64,000 nt of DNA from Arsenophonus sp046530935 (GTDB taxonomy: Bacteria; Pseudomonadota; Gammaproteobacteria; Enterobacterales; Enterobacteriaceae). Location of the stretch: positions 37,055 through 101,054 of the forward strand of contig JBHEQW010000001.1 in NCBI GenBank assembly GCA_046530935.1, given 5' to 3'. Positions 1 through 10,609 of this stretch are shown piece after piece. A program made the translations under genes and the position numbers. How positions within the stretch are numbered: position 1 is the stretch's first letter; every line of letters begins with the position of its first letter. The notes under the pieces are model-generated. The model was not told the origin of the DNA. It was given only the letters and a program-made list of their open reading frames with translations, and did no database searches.

Positions 1-372
1 CTGTAAAGCTAATGTCCCTATTACATCATCAGCTTCTACACCAGCAATAACCAAGAGAGGAAACCCAATAGCCGCAACCATTTCATGTAGCGGAGCTATT
101 TGTTCACACAAATCATCTGGCATTGGTGGCCGTTGAGATTTATATTGCTCAAATAATTCATCCCGAAAAGTTTTCCCTTTAGCATCGAATACTACTGCAA
201 TATGACTCGGCTGATATTGTATAATTAAACTACGTAGCATGTTAAGAACACCATACATAGCACCGGTTTGCTCCCCTGCACTATTAGTTAATGGTGGAAA
301 AGCATGATATGCACGATAAAGGTAAGAGGAAGCATCAACTAGGATGAATGGATTTTCTATAATTTGAGCCAT
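1..372 (-). CDS. polA: DNA polymerase I, N-terminal 124 residues (cut by window edge)
   Basis: Reading the minus strand from the ATG at 372 gives an uninterrupted frame to base 1 whose sequence follows enteric PolA closely: an NPFILVDASSYLYRAYHAFP start, then TGAMYGVLNMLRSL, VVFDAKGKTFRDELFE and GVEADDVIGTLA. This is the 5'-3' exonuclease (FEN-like) domain that removes RNA primers and flaps; the aspartates in LVDASS, VVFDAKG and VEADDVIG are the family's metal-binding acids. The rest (3'-5' exonuclease and polymerase domains) lies outside the window, so I cannot tell whether the gene is complete. Upstream lies an IS remnant, then engB in the same direction, whereas in E. coli polA and engB converge. 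Confidence 0.95.
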   Translation of the reverse strand, partial: MAQIIENPFILVDASSYLYRAYHAFPPLTNSAGEQTGAMYGVLNMLRSLIIQYQPSHIAVVFDAKGKTFRDELFEQYKSQRPPMPDDLCEQIAPLHEMVAAIGFPLLVIAGVEADDVIGTLALQ

Positions 373-429
373 AGTCTTTTTATAATTAAAATAATTAATA
401 GTTCTCAGGTATTGGAAGATAGTATATAT

Positions 430-1440
430 TACTAAATAATTCAGGTTTAACTTTTAACCAATCTTTCATGGATTGTAATGTAGTTTTACCACCTATTACT
501 TATTGGAGTAATATTCCTGTTTACACAACCAAAGATATCAATGCATAGTGATCGCAAGATCTTAAACAAAATTAAAATAATAGCTTTGCACACGCATCTT
601 CTATGCGTCTATTAAATCACTCAACCATACCATTTATTTTAGTAGATACCTTGGCAGGCTAAATTGATATTTGTATACTAATCTCTGTTGTATATAAACA
701 CGCAAATTCATATTTTCGGCAGCTGAACATTTTTGCAGATCAAAAAGATGTTCTGTGAATTCTTTGCCATTGTCTATAAATGCCAGATGAATAGCCATCA
801 CAGATATAGTAATTTAAAATCACATAAAGAAACCTCAAGTATTGTTGGTTGCAGTCTTATACATTGTAAAGACGGACAAAAACCTTATTGATGGGAATGA
901 TTTATACCTATAAAAAGATAAGTTCATGAACTTTCATTTTGCATTTTTATAAGATATTTCGTGTCTAAAAGCATAGTTAACTAGGCTTATAGCCTTTAAA
1001 CGTTTTATGCTTATGCTTCATTGATTTATTTTTCCTAACATTTCATGCAAATTGTCCAGAGGCTAGGTAAACAGCGATCCATGTAATATCGAAATAGAAG
1101 AGAGGTTTAGGAATTTGCATATGACTCCACCTTCCACCAGATTGTCGAAATAAAGAAACATTTTTTGCAGTAAAAAAGTACTGCTTTTTAAGCAGATAGA
1201 AACAGCTTCATCGGCAAACTATGTGAAGAATATGGCTGTAACCATCAAGATCATCTTATTTTTACCAGTTAGCAAAGGTGGTAAGATTTGGTTATCTCAT
1301 AATAATTAAGAAAATATAAGCGACGCTAGCTATATGCTTGCCTAAATATCAGCTCTGATTTTAGATGTTGTAGTTGCCTTACTATGGAGTAGTCATTATC
1401 ATCATGATATTTTGCCATCAACTATATCAATTAATAGTAA
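430..1440 (-). mobile_element. Decayed IS481-like transposase element
   Basis: The minus strand from about 800 down to 470 translates, with frameshifts and stops, into the C-terminal half of an IS481-type DDE transposase: FIDNGKEFTEHLFDLQK, then LRVYIQQ, a fragment matching the TNGMVERFNGRI block, and DLAITMH-YLWLCKQEY near the end. Upstream sequence to about 1440 aligns by eye with the 5' parts of the copies at 21.6 and 34.1 kb. There is no open frame and I could not place terminal inverted repeats. The edges are approximate. Confidence 0.7.
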
Positions 1441-1559
1441 TAGTCATTTTTCTATGCATAAACATGTGCAAATACTATGGTCTATATAATAATGACCAAA
1501 CATTTAAGAAAATATATTGGCATCGATAAATAAATCTTTATGTTTACCTATTAGGTAAA

Positions 1560-2186
1560 TTAGTTATATTTATAATGCTGCTCGTTAAACCATTCATTTA
1601 ATTTAAATTGTAATTTATCTATTCCTATTTTTTTTAATGATGAAAAGATTTCAACTTCTATATTGTCAGCTACTGTTTTTAATCTATTACGTACTGCTAT
1701 AACTTGAGCTTTTTGTTTATTAGATGCTAATTTATCTGCTTTAGTTAGTAATACCAATATCTGAATATCCATTACTATAGCCAATTTAATTATTTGTATA
1801 TCTACATCTTTTAATGGATGACGAATATCCATTAATATGATCAACCCTTTTAGACATTTTCTTTTTTGTAAATATTCATTTAATGCTTGTTGCCATTTGT
1901 GTTTAATAGATTCTGGAACTTCTGCATAACCGTACCCAGGTAAATCAACCAGCCTAATACCTTCTCTAACTTCAAACAAATTGATTAACTGTGTTCTGCC
2001 TGGTATTTTACTGGTACGGGCTAAATTTTTTTGTTTGGTAAGTGCATTTAATGTACTTGATTTACCAGCATTAGAACGTCCAGCAAAGGCAATTTCTATC
2101 CCATAATGATTTGGTAAATGACGAATATTCGGGGCACTTATGACAAATTTTGTTTTGTGATAATTGTAATTTTTATTTGTCATCAT
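1560..2186 (-). CDS. engB: Ribosome biogenesis GTP-binding protein EngB (YihA/YsxC)
   Basis: This is a 208-residue protein of the TrmE-Era-EngA-EngB-like GTPase group, needed for assembly of the large ribosomal subunit. The GTPase motifs are all present: P-loop GRSNAGKSS at about residues 36-44, the G2 threonine in KIPGRTQLIN, G3 DLPGYGYAEVP, and G4 TKADK near 147. Length and sequence track the 210-residue E. coli YihA, lacking only its acidic tail. The first two codons are ATGATG; either could start it, the second matching E. coli. It is flanked on both sides by IS debris and appears monocistronic. I am confident of the assignment and see no lesion. Confidence 0.96.
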   Translation of the reverse strand: MMTNKNYNYHKTKFVISAPNIRHLPNHYGIEIAFAGRSNAGKSSTLNALTKQKNLARTSKIPGRTQLINLFEVREGIRLVDLPGYGYAEVPESIKHKWQQALNEYLQKRKCLKGLIILMDIRHPLKDVDIQIIKLAIVMDIQILVLLTKADKLASNKQKAQVIAVRNRLKTVADNIEVEIFSSLKKIGIDKLQFKLNEWFNEQHYKYN

Positions 2187-2389
2187 TGTTTCTCACTAAT
2201 TTTTGTTTAAGGTAAAAACCTTATACCTGTAAGGTGAATAAATTAAGAAAGTAATAGATAGCTATATGAAAGATGGATAATTATCTATTAAGGAATTTTA
2301 TTAAAAATAATATTTTTATATAAAAAATATGTACTACTATAGAATAGTATAGAGCATATTAGAAAATATGCTATATGACTGCAGTATGG
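2187..2389. other. AT-rich spacer upstream of engB
   Basis: Non-coding stretch that should hold the engB promoter (minus strand). I could not pick out a convincing -35/-10 pair, and no gene or RNA is recognisable. Confidence 0.4.
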
Positions 2390-3490
2390 CTCATCTCCGC
2401 TCTTAATGCTTCGTGAATTTATTATCATCCTTAAATTGGATATTGTTTACCATAAGAGTCATAGTGGATCTAATCTCCTCCTAGCAGTTGCTTCCAGGTT
2501 TTCTGACCAAACGAAAATTAACTTAAATACTATTGAAAGAGTTGTTTTTCTCAAACCACAGTTCTTCGTATATCAGGATTCTTCGTGAATTGATTATCAT
2601 GAAAGACGATTTAATCGAATTCCTTATTCTTATCTATGCTCATGCACAGACGGAAAGCAGTATAATGCCAACAGTTATTCTCTATATTTCTTCATCTTTT
2701 CATCGCTATAAGATGCTTAGCTAAAAACCTTGACAATAAAACATTAAATGCTTTATTAGCATCATAGCAACTTTATACTATTTAGAGACCTCTTCCAGCG
2801 CAAACTCAATCTTAATTTTCACTTATATGCCTTTTGATAGTGAAGCTAGCACATTAGCTCTTTTATATACCAAACAACATTGGTTCTGTATCTCTTGGAA
2901 TATCTTTACTATTATATTCTAAAAATCATGGAACTTTCGCTTTTTCCGTATTAAGCCTAGGAGATACACATCATTAAGCCAATGTAATCGCAGTCCATTG
3001 AGAAGTTCTGATAAGTTCACTTATAACTCTTGATAATCATCTTATAGCGCAACTAGCTCCTTATGTTCATGCTCAGTTATGCCGATAATAATAGCAGCAG
3101 AAAAGTGATCATTTTGCATGACATGACTCTATATACCCTATATACCCAATAAACCTAGAAATAAATGTGGCGCATATCAATTAAATCACGTAGGCAATTG
3201 AAGATTGCCTGTCTTCTTCAAGCTATTGCTATTTCAGTCTAGTTATATGTAACTTACTAGAGAGATCATATACTTTTTCGCTAAAAATCCCACAAGAGCT
3301 TCGTGAAATAACTAGCAGATCTGCCCAGTAGATTTGAAATCGATGATAAAAACTCTTCGATGTTTTTTGTACGCTTCAGATAAGGCGTTAGCAACGAGTT
3401 GTTGAAGGATATTCCGTTGCTGCTGCGCGAGTTGTGATCTTAAGCACTTTAATCTGAACATCGCCCATATTAATCTGTATTGTTTATGAT
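2390..3490 (-). mobile_element. Decayed IS256 (Mutator)-family transposase, minus orientation
   Basis: Minus-strand translation gives scattered fragments shared with the better-preserved IS256-type copies in this window: the FKKNNHFNAI-like segment (around 2540-2560), an ELVAL-DDYQEL segment (around 3020-3060) equivalent to the family's VEDGYRESEA block, and an N-terminal ILQQLV-LAALSEAYK-like segment around 3370-3420. Every frame is broken. Several short open frames here are chance or antisense to the dead transposase. Confidence 0.6.
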
Positions 3491-6475
3491 TAAGAAATTA
3501 AATCTATCTTTAAGTAAAAACTAAAAGCCATCCATTATTACTAAAATTAGATTAAATCAATTTAATGGGTATATTGTTAAGTTTCGATTTTTTCGAAATG
3601 TATATTCTTTGAGCTTAATGCACTAATTTTATAAAAATTAACTATAGGTTTCACTTAATAACCATTGTGTTTTTAACTTTATGGCTTCTTTTTTTCTGAG
3701 AACAAGTCCATTGCCTGCTTAGCAAACTTAAGAGTCTATAAAAAGTAGTCTGTTGCTATACAAGATATACTTATACAGATCTGTAGGGAAGAATCATTTT
3801 ATCAGGACACCAAAACTCCGATCTCTTTCCGGTTTTTTATGAGTTATCTACGGTACCTTTATACCCATTTGCTAATAGCGAAGCTAATTTACTATTCGAT
3901 AAAAACCATAATAAGACACCATCTTAAAATGCCTGGCCTGAATACTGTAATAAACGCACGAAGTATTTCAATATATGCTACGCTCCATCTTATCTTTTTA
4001 GCGAAGTGCACTTCCAAGTAACGTCCAAGTAAGATCCATAGATGTGTACATTTAGATAACGCTGCTACTCTTTCCTGTCTGTTGCGAACATCAGCACACA
4101 AAGAGCAAAAAAATTACTAAGATTCATTATATCATAGCTGTGACGCACAGCATCTAAATGCTGGTGCTTTTGCAGATTTTTTTGACCATTTTTTGAAGAA
4201 AAAGCTCATCCCATACAGCATGTTTAATATCTAGATCGCCTAGACTAATAGAGATATGAACATGTTGATGTTAATTGAGTTATCGACAATAATTGTGCAA
4301 AACACAAAAGATACCAATTTCAATACCATGTTTAGGTACCCACTACAACATAGCACTGAGTGGTAGTAATTAGACAAAAAATATGGCATTGAATAAGGGA
4401 CAGTTATTGTTGAATAAATAAAAGAAAATGAGGAATAATAAAAGTAGTCTGCTGCTAGTCAGCAGATCTTGTGTAAGATATAAATTAGCTATTCTAACTA
4501 CTTGATTTCTAGCTTAAGCCACTATAAATTGCAGAGTTTTAAGTTACAATTTTTCAATAAAAAACAGCTGTAAGAATATTTATAATGCAGGAAAGAGGCA
4601 TAACAGTAACGCGCTTGATGTTAACCTTATATCACAAGTGACGCAGGTAAGCATTCGTTCAACTAGATAGAGTTGTCCACAAATTGACACTTTTATCGTG
4701 TTTTTCAAAAAAGTTATTCCAGTTCTCATCAATGCTAAAAAGCAGTTAAGTTGGCCAAAAATTGTATATCATCTAAATAAATTACATTCTGGTGTATCTT
4801 ACTAAAGAAATAGAAATTGTTCATTCTATGCACATTTAGCATGTTTATAAACTCAATTATCTTTGTTTTTGTTTAAGGAGCGCTAAGAATATATGTGAAT
4901 TTATCCATAGTTACATATAAGTAATGAATTCATCGACAAGGATACTTTTAGTCATTTCCAACCTCAATCTAGTTATATTCTAATTGTACATCTGGTTTAG
5001 TTTGTGGATAAAAGTTAATCAAAACTACTGATAATCATAACTATAACAGGAATAATACTTACTAAAAAAAATTATAAACCTAGTGTCAAATTAATTGCTT
5101 TATAGACTTTTTTAGGCATCAAAAAAATTAATTTGTCTGTCATCATTAATTTTATGAGAAAAAAAGCTCATAAACCAGCCTAGAATAAACAGGAAATATA
5201 ATGCGTGAAGTGTTGAGTGTTGTCATTTTTCTTATTTTACCTGGTTTACGATTTCTAGGACATTTATTCCAAGCTATCTTGGTGAATTCCTAAAAAATAA
5301 TATATTACCAGATGGTAAATACATTACTCAGATCAAAAAGATTTACGAAACATATTAGAGCTGCACAGCTTATAGAGATCAACATTGGTTTATACAAGAA
5401 GATATTTGTTCAGTATTGTGGTGATATGATAACCTGTAGTTTAATCTGGAAGCGCAGGTTTTTCTATAAACCTCTAATCTCATACAGATGAGATATTTAC
5501 CATTCTTGGCATTTAAGCTATGCCGCGTCGTCGTTAGCCAATAACACACAGAACCACACCGACCAAGAGTTAGCTCGGTCATAACAAAATGTGCCACATT
5601 GGTAATGATTATAATTGCAAACCAAAATACCAATGCCTGATGTAGAACAACAAAAAAATACCCATAACTATATGCCATGATGTTATAGTCAATTAACATC
5701 ATTTATATTCATCACATTTATTGTACACAACTCAGTGATAGTTTACTGCCAAAATGCAAAACTGTTAAGCAAACTCACAGCCTAGTAATAAACTTCAAGT
5801 ACTGGAAAGCTGGTCTGTAACTGCACTTCAATCTTACCAGCATCAACAACTATACATCACTAAAAGTTCAGCCATTATTGTTTGGTGCATCACAACTTCG
5901 CCAAACGTTTTCTAAGCTCATGATACATTGATAAACAATACATCATTTAAAACACCAACATCTTGACTTTGACACTACATAAACAGCTTGCAGCATGTAA
6001 GTGGCTGTTCATCACAATCTACAGCGAAAAGGTGATCTATATTCCTTACAGCACCTTTTCATGACTTACTACGGTAAGTAAGTAGTATCAAAGTAGATTA
6101 TCGGCGCTTAGCTGGCGTGGTGCGAGTGTTGGTTGCATCAGTTGTATCAAAAATACTATACACACCATGATTGCGTCTTATAAACACGTGGTGTGCTAAG
6201 CGCATATAATATACAAAACTAAGAATTGCATGTTGGGTAGGCTAGTTCCTTTGTTGGCTTTGCACAAAGTTGTCTAAAAATCCGTGAAAATCCACAAAAG
6301 ATTGGGTCTTCCAAGAATCTGCTTAAACTAGATAAATACACTCTTAATAAAATTGATAATCGTTTCTTTGGCGGCAGCTCAAAAGACTTTTAATTCCATT
6401 GACAAAACCATTAATAAACTAGCTACCTACCTGAATTCAGTAAAGTTGCCGGCAATTCAATATTAAAGTAGTATT

Positions 6476-6529
6476 TCACCAAGGCAAAAGCTTTATATAA
6501 AATCACCAAGGCAAAAGCTTTATATAAAA
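6476..6529. repeat. 27-bp perfect tandem duplication
   Basis: Two identical 27-bp units (6476-6502 and 6503-6529), each beginning TCACCAAGGC and ending TATATAAAA, lie directly end to end in non-coding DNA. This looks like recent replication slippage. Confidence 0.9.
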
Positions 6530-7215
6530 TACTTAAGAGCAACTACTTAAATATAAGTCTCCAACCTCACTAATAAGAACTAAAACTACTGTTTTATCAT
6601 GGGAAAATAGACGTTAAAGAAAACACTTATTACTTATTAAAGAAAACCCTTATTAAGGTCCAGTAGTAGAGTAAAATGCGGCAAAACACATGCAGTAACA
6701 ACCAAACTGACAGGAATAAACATCAGTATACCCATCCCTAACTACCCAGGCCACGAAGTTTTGACTCATAAAAACCGTATAGTTCTAGAAAAATAATCCT
6801 TTCAATGCTATTGAATCTGGTAGAGTTTTGCTTAGAAAAGCTAAAACTGCCTAAGGATGGATTTATTTTCCCTGCTTGCACTATTTCTCCTAACGTGGTA
6901 AATAATCTCCAATTTAAAAATAGAAAACAGACTCACGAATCATCAGATGATGGAACATATAACCAAGTGAGCAACATAGACTAGATTTGCTAATAATTCA
7001 TATTTTGCGATTTCTAGTATGCATAATAAAAGCAGAATCAAATAGGAATAGAGAATACTTTTAAAAAATCAGAAATAAAGCCTAATTCCTTTTTATAACA
7101 AATAAAACATAAACCTTGTAAATTTTTTTACTGTTAAAGATGATAACCGATTTTTATATGATTGGGAGAGTTTCATTAACTATTGTTTTTATAGAACTCA
7201 ATTTTATCCATACTA

Positions 7216-7295
7216 ATATTTGATTATTTGATAACTTAGATAAGTTACCTATATGATATTTGATTATTTGATAACTTAGATAAGTTACCTATATG
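7216..7295. repeat. 40-bp perfect tandem duplication
   Basis: Two identical 40-bp units (7216-7255 and 7256-7295), each starting ATATTTGATT and ending TACCTATATG, lie downstream of the alpha operon terminator. Their perfect identity within otherwise decayed sequence implies a recent event. Confidence 0.92.
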
Positions 7296-7379
7296 GTCTA
7301 TAACCACATCTTATAGATATATAAATCTAGTTCACTTTGATACAAAACTATCAAACGAAAAAATTAATTTTTAAATAAT

Positions 7380-7401
7380 AAAAAACAGGAAATTAATCCT
7401 G
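7380..7401 (-). terminator. Rho-independent terminator of the alpha operon
   Basis: On the minus strand CAGGA-loop-TCCTG (7386-7401) is followed by a run of T residues, 21 bp after the rplQ stop codon. It is the expected end of the S10-spc-alpha block. Confidence 0.75.
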
Positions 7402-7421
7402 ATTTTTATATAATTACAAAT

Positions 7422-7811
7422 TTATTCTGCAGTTACTTCTGCCTGAGACTCAACAGTACGATCAACAAGCTCTATGTAAGCCATTGGCGCATTATCACCT
7501 GTTCGGAAACCACACTTCATAATACGAGTATAACCACCTGCACGGCTTGCGAACCGTGGCCCAAGTTCATTAAATAATTTTGCTACAATCTCATTATCAC
7601 GAGTACGAGAAAATGCCAAACGACGATTAGCCACGCTGTCGATCTTGGCAAGAGTAATCAGTGGCTCAACGACACGACGCAACTCTTTCGCCTTTGGTAA
7701 AGTTGTCTTGATGATCTCATGACGAACTAAAGAACCGACCATGTTACGAAACATAGCTTGGCGATGGCTAGTATTGCGGTTTAATTGACGACCACTTTTA
7801 CGATGGCGCAT
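7422..7811 (-). CDS. rplQ: 50S ribosomal protein L17
   Basis: This 129-residue protein matches the 127-residue enteric L17, a large-subunit protein near the exit tunnel. It opens MRHRKSGRQLNRNTSHRQAM, contains LVRHEIIKTTLPKAKELRRV, and ends with a short acidic tail (SQAEVTAE). It is the last gene of the alpha operon (rpsM-rpsK-rpsD-rpoA-rplQ), 40 bp after rpoA, and is followed by a terminator hairpin. In E. coli zntR follows; here only debris does. No lesion is seen. Confidence 0.97.
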   Translation of the reverse strand: MRHRKSGRQLNRNTSHRQAMFRNMVGSLVRHEIIKTTLPKAKELRRVVEPLITLAKIDSVANRRLAFSRTRDNEIVAKLFNELGPRFASRAGGYTRIMKCGFRTGDNAPMAYIELVDRTVESQAEVTAE

Positions 7812-7851
7812 GACACCCCTTATTCTTCTTAGTAAGAATTAGCCTATGATC

Positions 7852-8841
7852 TCATTCATCAGCAATACTTGCTGGAGGCCAATTTTCTAGACGCATGCCT
7901 AGAGATAAACCTCTTGATGCCAAAACATCTTTAATTTCAGTAAGTGATTTTTTACCTAGATTAGGAGTTTTAAGCAACTCAACTTCAGTACGCTGAACCA
8001 AATCACCAATGTAGTGAATAGCTTCTGCTTTTAAACAGTTAGCAGAACGGACAGTTAATTCTAAATCATCTACTGCACGCAGTAGAATTGGATCGAACTC
8101 TGGCTTTTCATCTTTAACTTCAACCTTAGCAACATCTCGTAAATCAACGAAAGCTTCAAGTTGTTCAGCCAAGATTGTTGCTGCTCGACGAATTGCTTCT
8201 TCTGGATCGATTGTTCCGTTAGTTTCCATCTCGATAACCAGCTTATCCAAATCGGTGCGTTGTTCTACACGCGTAGCTTCAACATTATAGGCAATACGCT
8301 CTACTGGGCTATAGCATGCATCAACTAATAAACGTCCAATTTGGCGCTCATCTTCTTCCGAATGAATACGGGTGAAAGCCGGTACATACCCACGACCACG
8401 CTGTACTTTAATACACATGTTAATAACAGCCATTTCATCAGTTAAATGGCAGATAAGATGTTGCGGCTTAACAATTTCGATATCATCATTATATGTGATA
8501 TCCGCTGCAGTTACAGGACCAATTCCAGATTTATTTAAAGTCAGAGTAACTTCATCTTTACCGTAAATTTTTACTGCCAGCCCTTTCAGATTAAGCAGAA
8601 TCTCAAGGATATCTTCCTGCACACCTTCTTTAGTGCTATACTCATGCAGTACACCATCAATTTTAACCTCAGTTACAGCACAACCTGGCGTAGACGAAAG
8701 TAAAATACGGCGTAGTGCGTTACCAAGAGTATGGCCAAAGCCACGTTCTAACGGTTCAAGGGTTACCCTGGCGTGCCTCGAAGTAATTTGTTCGATATCA
8801 ACAAGACGCGGTTTAAGAAATTCTGTCACAGAACCCTGCAT
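7852..8841 (-). CDS. rpoA: DNA-directed RNA polymerase subunit alpha
   Basis: At 329 residues it equals the E. coli protein. The N-terminal domain (about 1-235), which dimerises and nucleates beta/beta' assembly, keeps GFGHTLGNALRRILLSS including the conserved arginine. The C-terminal domain (about 249-329), which contacts UP elements and activators, is essentially identical to the enteric one, including LKTPNLGKKSLTEIKD and the final LENWPPASIADE. It sits between rpsD and rplQ in the alpha operon, where S4 feedback controls expression. The strict conservation shows strong selection in an otherwise eroding genome. Confidence 0.98.
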   Translation of the reverse strand: MQGSVTEFLKPRLVDIEQITSRHARVTLEPLERGFGHTLGNALRRILLSSTPGCAVTEVKIDGVLHEYSTKEGVQEDILEILLNLKGLAVKIYGKDEVTLTLNKSGIGPVTAADITYNDDIEIVKPQHLICHLTDEMAVINMCIKVQRGRGYVPAFTRIHSEEDERQIGRLLVDACYSPVERIAYNVEATRVEQRTDLDKLVIEMETNGTIDPEEAIRRAATILAEQLEAFVDLRDVAKVEVKDEKPEFDPILLRAVDDLELTVRSANCLKAEAIHYIGDLVQRTEVELLKTPNLGKKSLTEIKDVLASRGLSLGMRLENWPPASIADE

Positions 8842-8868
8842 TGTATCCTCTCTAATTAGTACTAAGCT

Positions 8869-9489
8869 TTACTTAGAGTAAAGCTCGACAATCAAATGTT
8901 CATTAATATCAGGAGATAGATCAGTGCGTTCAGGAATGCGTTTGAAGATACCTTCCATATTAACCGCATCAACCTCAAGCCAACTTGGCTTCTCACGCTG
9001 TTCAGCAAGCTCTAAAGCAGCTTTAATCCTATACTGTTTTTTTGCTTTTTCACGAACACTGATAATGTCATTCTGAGCAACCTGATAAGAAGCAATATTA
9101 ACGATTTTACTATTTACCATAATAGCCTTATGGCTAACCATCTGACGTGCTTCCGCACGTGTTGCGCCAAAGCCCATACGATAAACAGTATTATCTAAAC
9201 GACCTTCAAGCAAATTCAGCAAATTTTCGCCTGTATTACCTTTCAATCGTGTTGCTTCTTTATAATAGTTGCTGAATTGACGTTCTAAAATACCGTAAAT
9301 ACGACGAACTTTTTGTTTCTCGCGTAACTGAACACCATAATCAGATAGTCGTGGTTTGCGTGCACCATGCTGTCCTGGTGCCTGTTCTAATTTACACTTG
9401 GTGTCAATTGTGCGAACGCCAGACTTAAGAAAAAGATCTGTACCTTCACGACGGCTAAGCTTGAGCTTAGGGCCCAAATATCTACCCAT
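8869..9489 (-). CDS. rpsD: 30S ribosomal protein S4
   Basis: The protein is 206 residues, the same as E. coli S4, with the start MGRYLGPKLKLSRREGTDL, the 16S-binding LEQAPGQHGARKPRLSDYG segment, and an S4-type RNA-binding domain around residues 95-155 (RLDNTVYRMGFGATRAEARQMV). S4 nucleates assembly of the 30S body and represses the alpha operon by binding the rpsM leader, which is recognisable here. It lies 27 bp upstream of rpoA and 36 bp downstream of rpsK. No defects are seen. Confidence 0.98.
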   Translation of the reverse strand: MGRYLGPKLKLSRREGTDLFLKSGVRTIDTKCKLEQAPGQHGARKPRLSDYGVQLREKQKVRRIYGILERQFSNYYKEATRLKGNTGENLLNLLEGRLDNTVYRMGFGATRAEARQMVSHKAIMVNSKIVNIASYQVAQNDIISVREKAKKQYRIKAALELAEQREKPSWLEVDAVNMEGIFKRIPERTDLSPDINEHLIVELYSK

Positions 9490-9525
9490 TTTTTCTCCAA
9501 TAATCCTAAAACAAACACAATATAA

Positions 9526-9915
9526 TTAAACACGACGTTTTTTCGGTGGACGACAACCGTTATGAGGTATGGGAGTTACATCAGTAATGTTAGTAATGCG
9601 AAAACCAGCAGCATTTAATGCACGGATAGTTGACTCACGGCCAGGACCTGGTCCTTTAACCATAATTTCTAAGTTTTTGATTCCGTACTCTTTTACTGCA
9701 TAAGCACAACGTTCTGCGGCAACTTGAGCTGCAAACGGAGTAGACTTGCGAGATCCGCGAAAACCAGAACCACCTGCAGTTGCCCAACCCAACACATTAC
9801 CATGACGATCAGTTATGCTAACAATCGTATTGTTAAAAGAAGCATGGATATGAGCCACTCCGTCTAAAATTTGTTTTTTTACACGTTTACGTGTACGAAT
9901 ATGGGCCTTTGCCAT
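9526..9915 (-). CDS. rpsK: 30S ribosomal protein S11
   Basis: The 129-residue protein matches enteric S11 in the 30S platform. Diagnostic blocks are VAHIHASFNNTIVSITDRHG, GGSGFRGSRKSTPFAAQ, VKGPGPGRESTIRALN and the basic end GCRPPKKRRV. It is the second gene of the alpha operon, 16 bp after rpsM. The reading frame is intact and the start is the only sensible one for the family. Confidence 0.98.
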   Translation of the reverse strand: MAKAHIRTRKRVKKQILDGVAHIHASFNNTIVSITDRHGNVLGWATAGGSGFRGSRKSTPFAAQVAAERCAYAVKEYGIKNLEIMVKGPGPGRESTIRALNAAGFRITNITDVTPIPHNGCRPPKKRRV

Positions 9916-9931
9916 TATTTAATACTCCGGC

Positions 9932-10288
9932 TTATTTCTTGATTGGCTTGCGTGGGCCCTTTCTGGTACGTGCGTTAGTCTTAGTACGCTGACCGCGTAC
10001 AGGAAGGCCACGGCGATGACGTAAACCACGATAGCAACCAATATCCATCAGACGCTTGATGCTTATGGTGATTTTACGACGCAAATCACCTTCAACAATA
10101 TATTTAGCAACTTCGTCACGTAACTTATCAATTTGCTCTTCAGAAAGAGCACTGATCTTAACATGCTCAACAATATCAGTTGCTTCACAGATTAACTGTG
10201 AGCGTGTTTTGCCAATGCCGTAAATCGATGTTAAACCAATTACGGTATGCTCATGATCAGGAATGTTAATGCCTGCTATACGGGCCAC
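9932..10288 (-). CDS. rpsM: 30S ribosomal protein S13 (GTG start)
   Basis: I place the start at the GTG at 10288, giving VARIAGINIPDHEHTVIGLT and 118 residues as in E. coli, where rpsM also starts with GTG. An upstream in-frame GTG (10297) would add three residues, but the AGGAG at about 10297-10301 is correctly spaced (8 nt) only for the inner one. S13 sits in the 30S head and contacts P-site tRNA with its basic tail, here RTKTNARTRKGPRKPIKK. It is the first gene of the alpha operon and the target of S4 translational repression. Confidence 0.96.
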   Translation of the reverse strand: MARIAGINIPDHEHTVIGLTSIYGIGKTRSQLICEATDIVEHVKISALSEEQIDKLRDEVAKYIVEGDLRRKITISIKRLMDIGCYRGLRHRRGLPVRGQRTKTNARTRKGPRKPIKK

Positions 10289-10449
10289 ACTATGCACTCC
10301 TAAAATTAAATACTTTATAACTGTACTGAAAAGCTATGGCTTTCAGATGAAATTTAAGCACTTATTTATTTTATTTCTTTGAAAATAAGTTCGACTTGAT
10401 AACTTGAGACCAGCTCATTATGCCTAAGTTTGCAAGAAAAAATACTTTT
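10289..10449 (-). promoter_or_regulatory. Alpha operon promoter region and S4-binding leader
   Basis: The 160 bp between rpmJ and rpsM keep the enteric arrangement. On the minus strand TTTCTTGCAAAC with downstream GAGCTGG recalls the E. coli alpha promoter region, and CTGAAA-loop-TTTCAG (10326-10346) corresponds to the leader pseudoknot stem. AGGAGTGCATAGTGGCCCGT at the initiation site is nearly identical to E. coli. S4 is known to bind this pseudoknot to repress translation of rpsM and the genes after it. I cannot assign the -10 box with certainty. Confidence 0.65.
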
Positions 10450-10566
10450 TTAACCTTGACGTTGTTTATGTCTTGGTTCAAGACTACAAATCACACGAAC
10501 AATACCATCACGTTTAATTATTTTACAGTTACGACATAATTTCTTAATTGAAGCACCGACTTTCAT
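10450..10566 (-). CDS. rpmJ: 50S ribosomal protein L36
   Basis: This small gene of 38 codons lies between secY and rpsM. The minus strand reads [20 protein letters not shown] and ends [14 protein letters not shown], against E. coli [20 protein letters not shown]. The zinc-ribbon residues are present as C11, C14, C27 and H33, so it is the zinc-binding form. It is the last gene of the spc operon, 43 bp downstream of secY. One conserved arginine near the start (VRAS) is glycine here; otherwise it is intact. Confidence 0.96.
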   Translation of the reverse strand: [38 protein letters not shown]

Positions 10567-10609
10567 TTTTGCTCTCCGTAATCTTCAAGGCAAATTAATT
10601 TAAAAGTAA

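Larger units (their letters stand above)
3491..7375. other. Degraded DNA without recognisable genes
   Basis: Nearly 3.9 kb in which I cannot support any gene. An open frame on the minus strand at 5379-5702 (107 codons) and overlapping ones at 3839-4101 have no family resemblance I recognise. A fragment at about 4250-4560 resembles one at 46110-46400 and may be a fourth dead element. Around 6780-6970 the plus strand carries the 3' tail of an IS256-like element (CTTTCAATGCTATTGAAT, as in the other copies). Two tandem duplications are listed separately. Confidence 0.5.

Noticed and set aside
5379..5702. Minus-strand open frame of 107 codons with hydrophobic segments
   Set aside because: No recognisable family, no clear ribosome-binding site, and located in debris; AT-rich chance frame is more likely. 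A homology search could overturn this.
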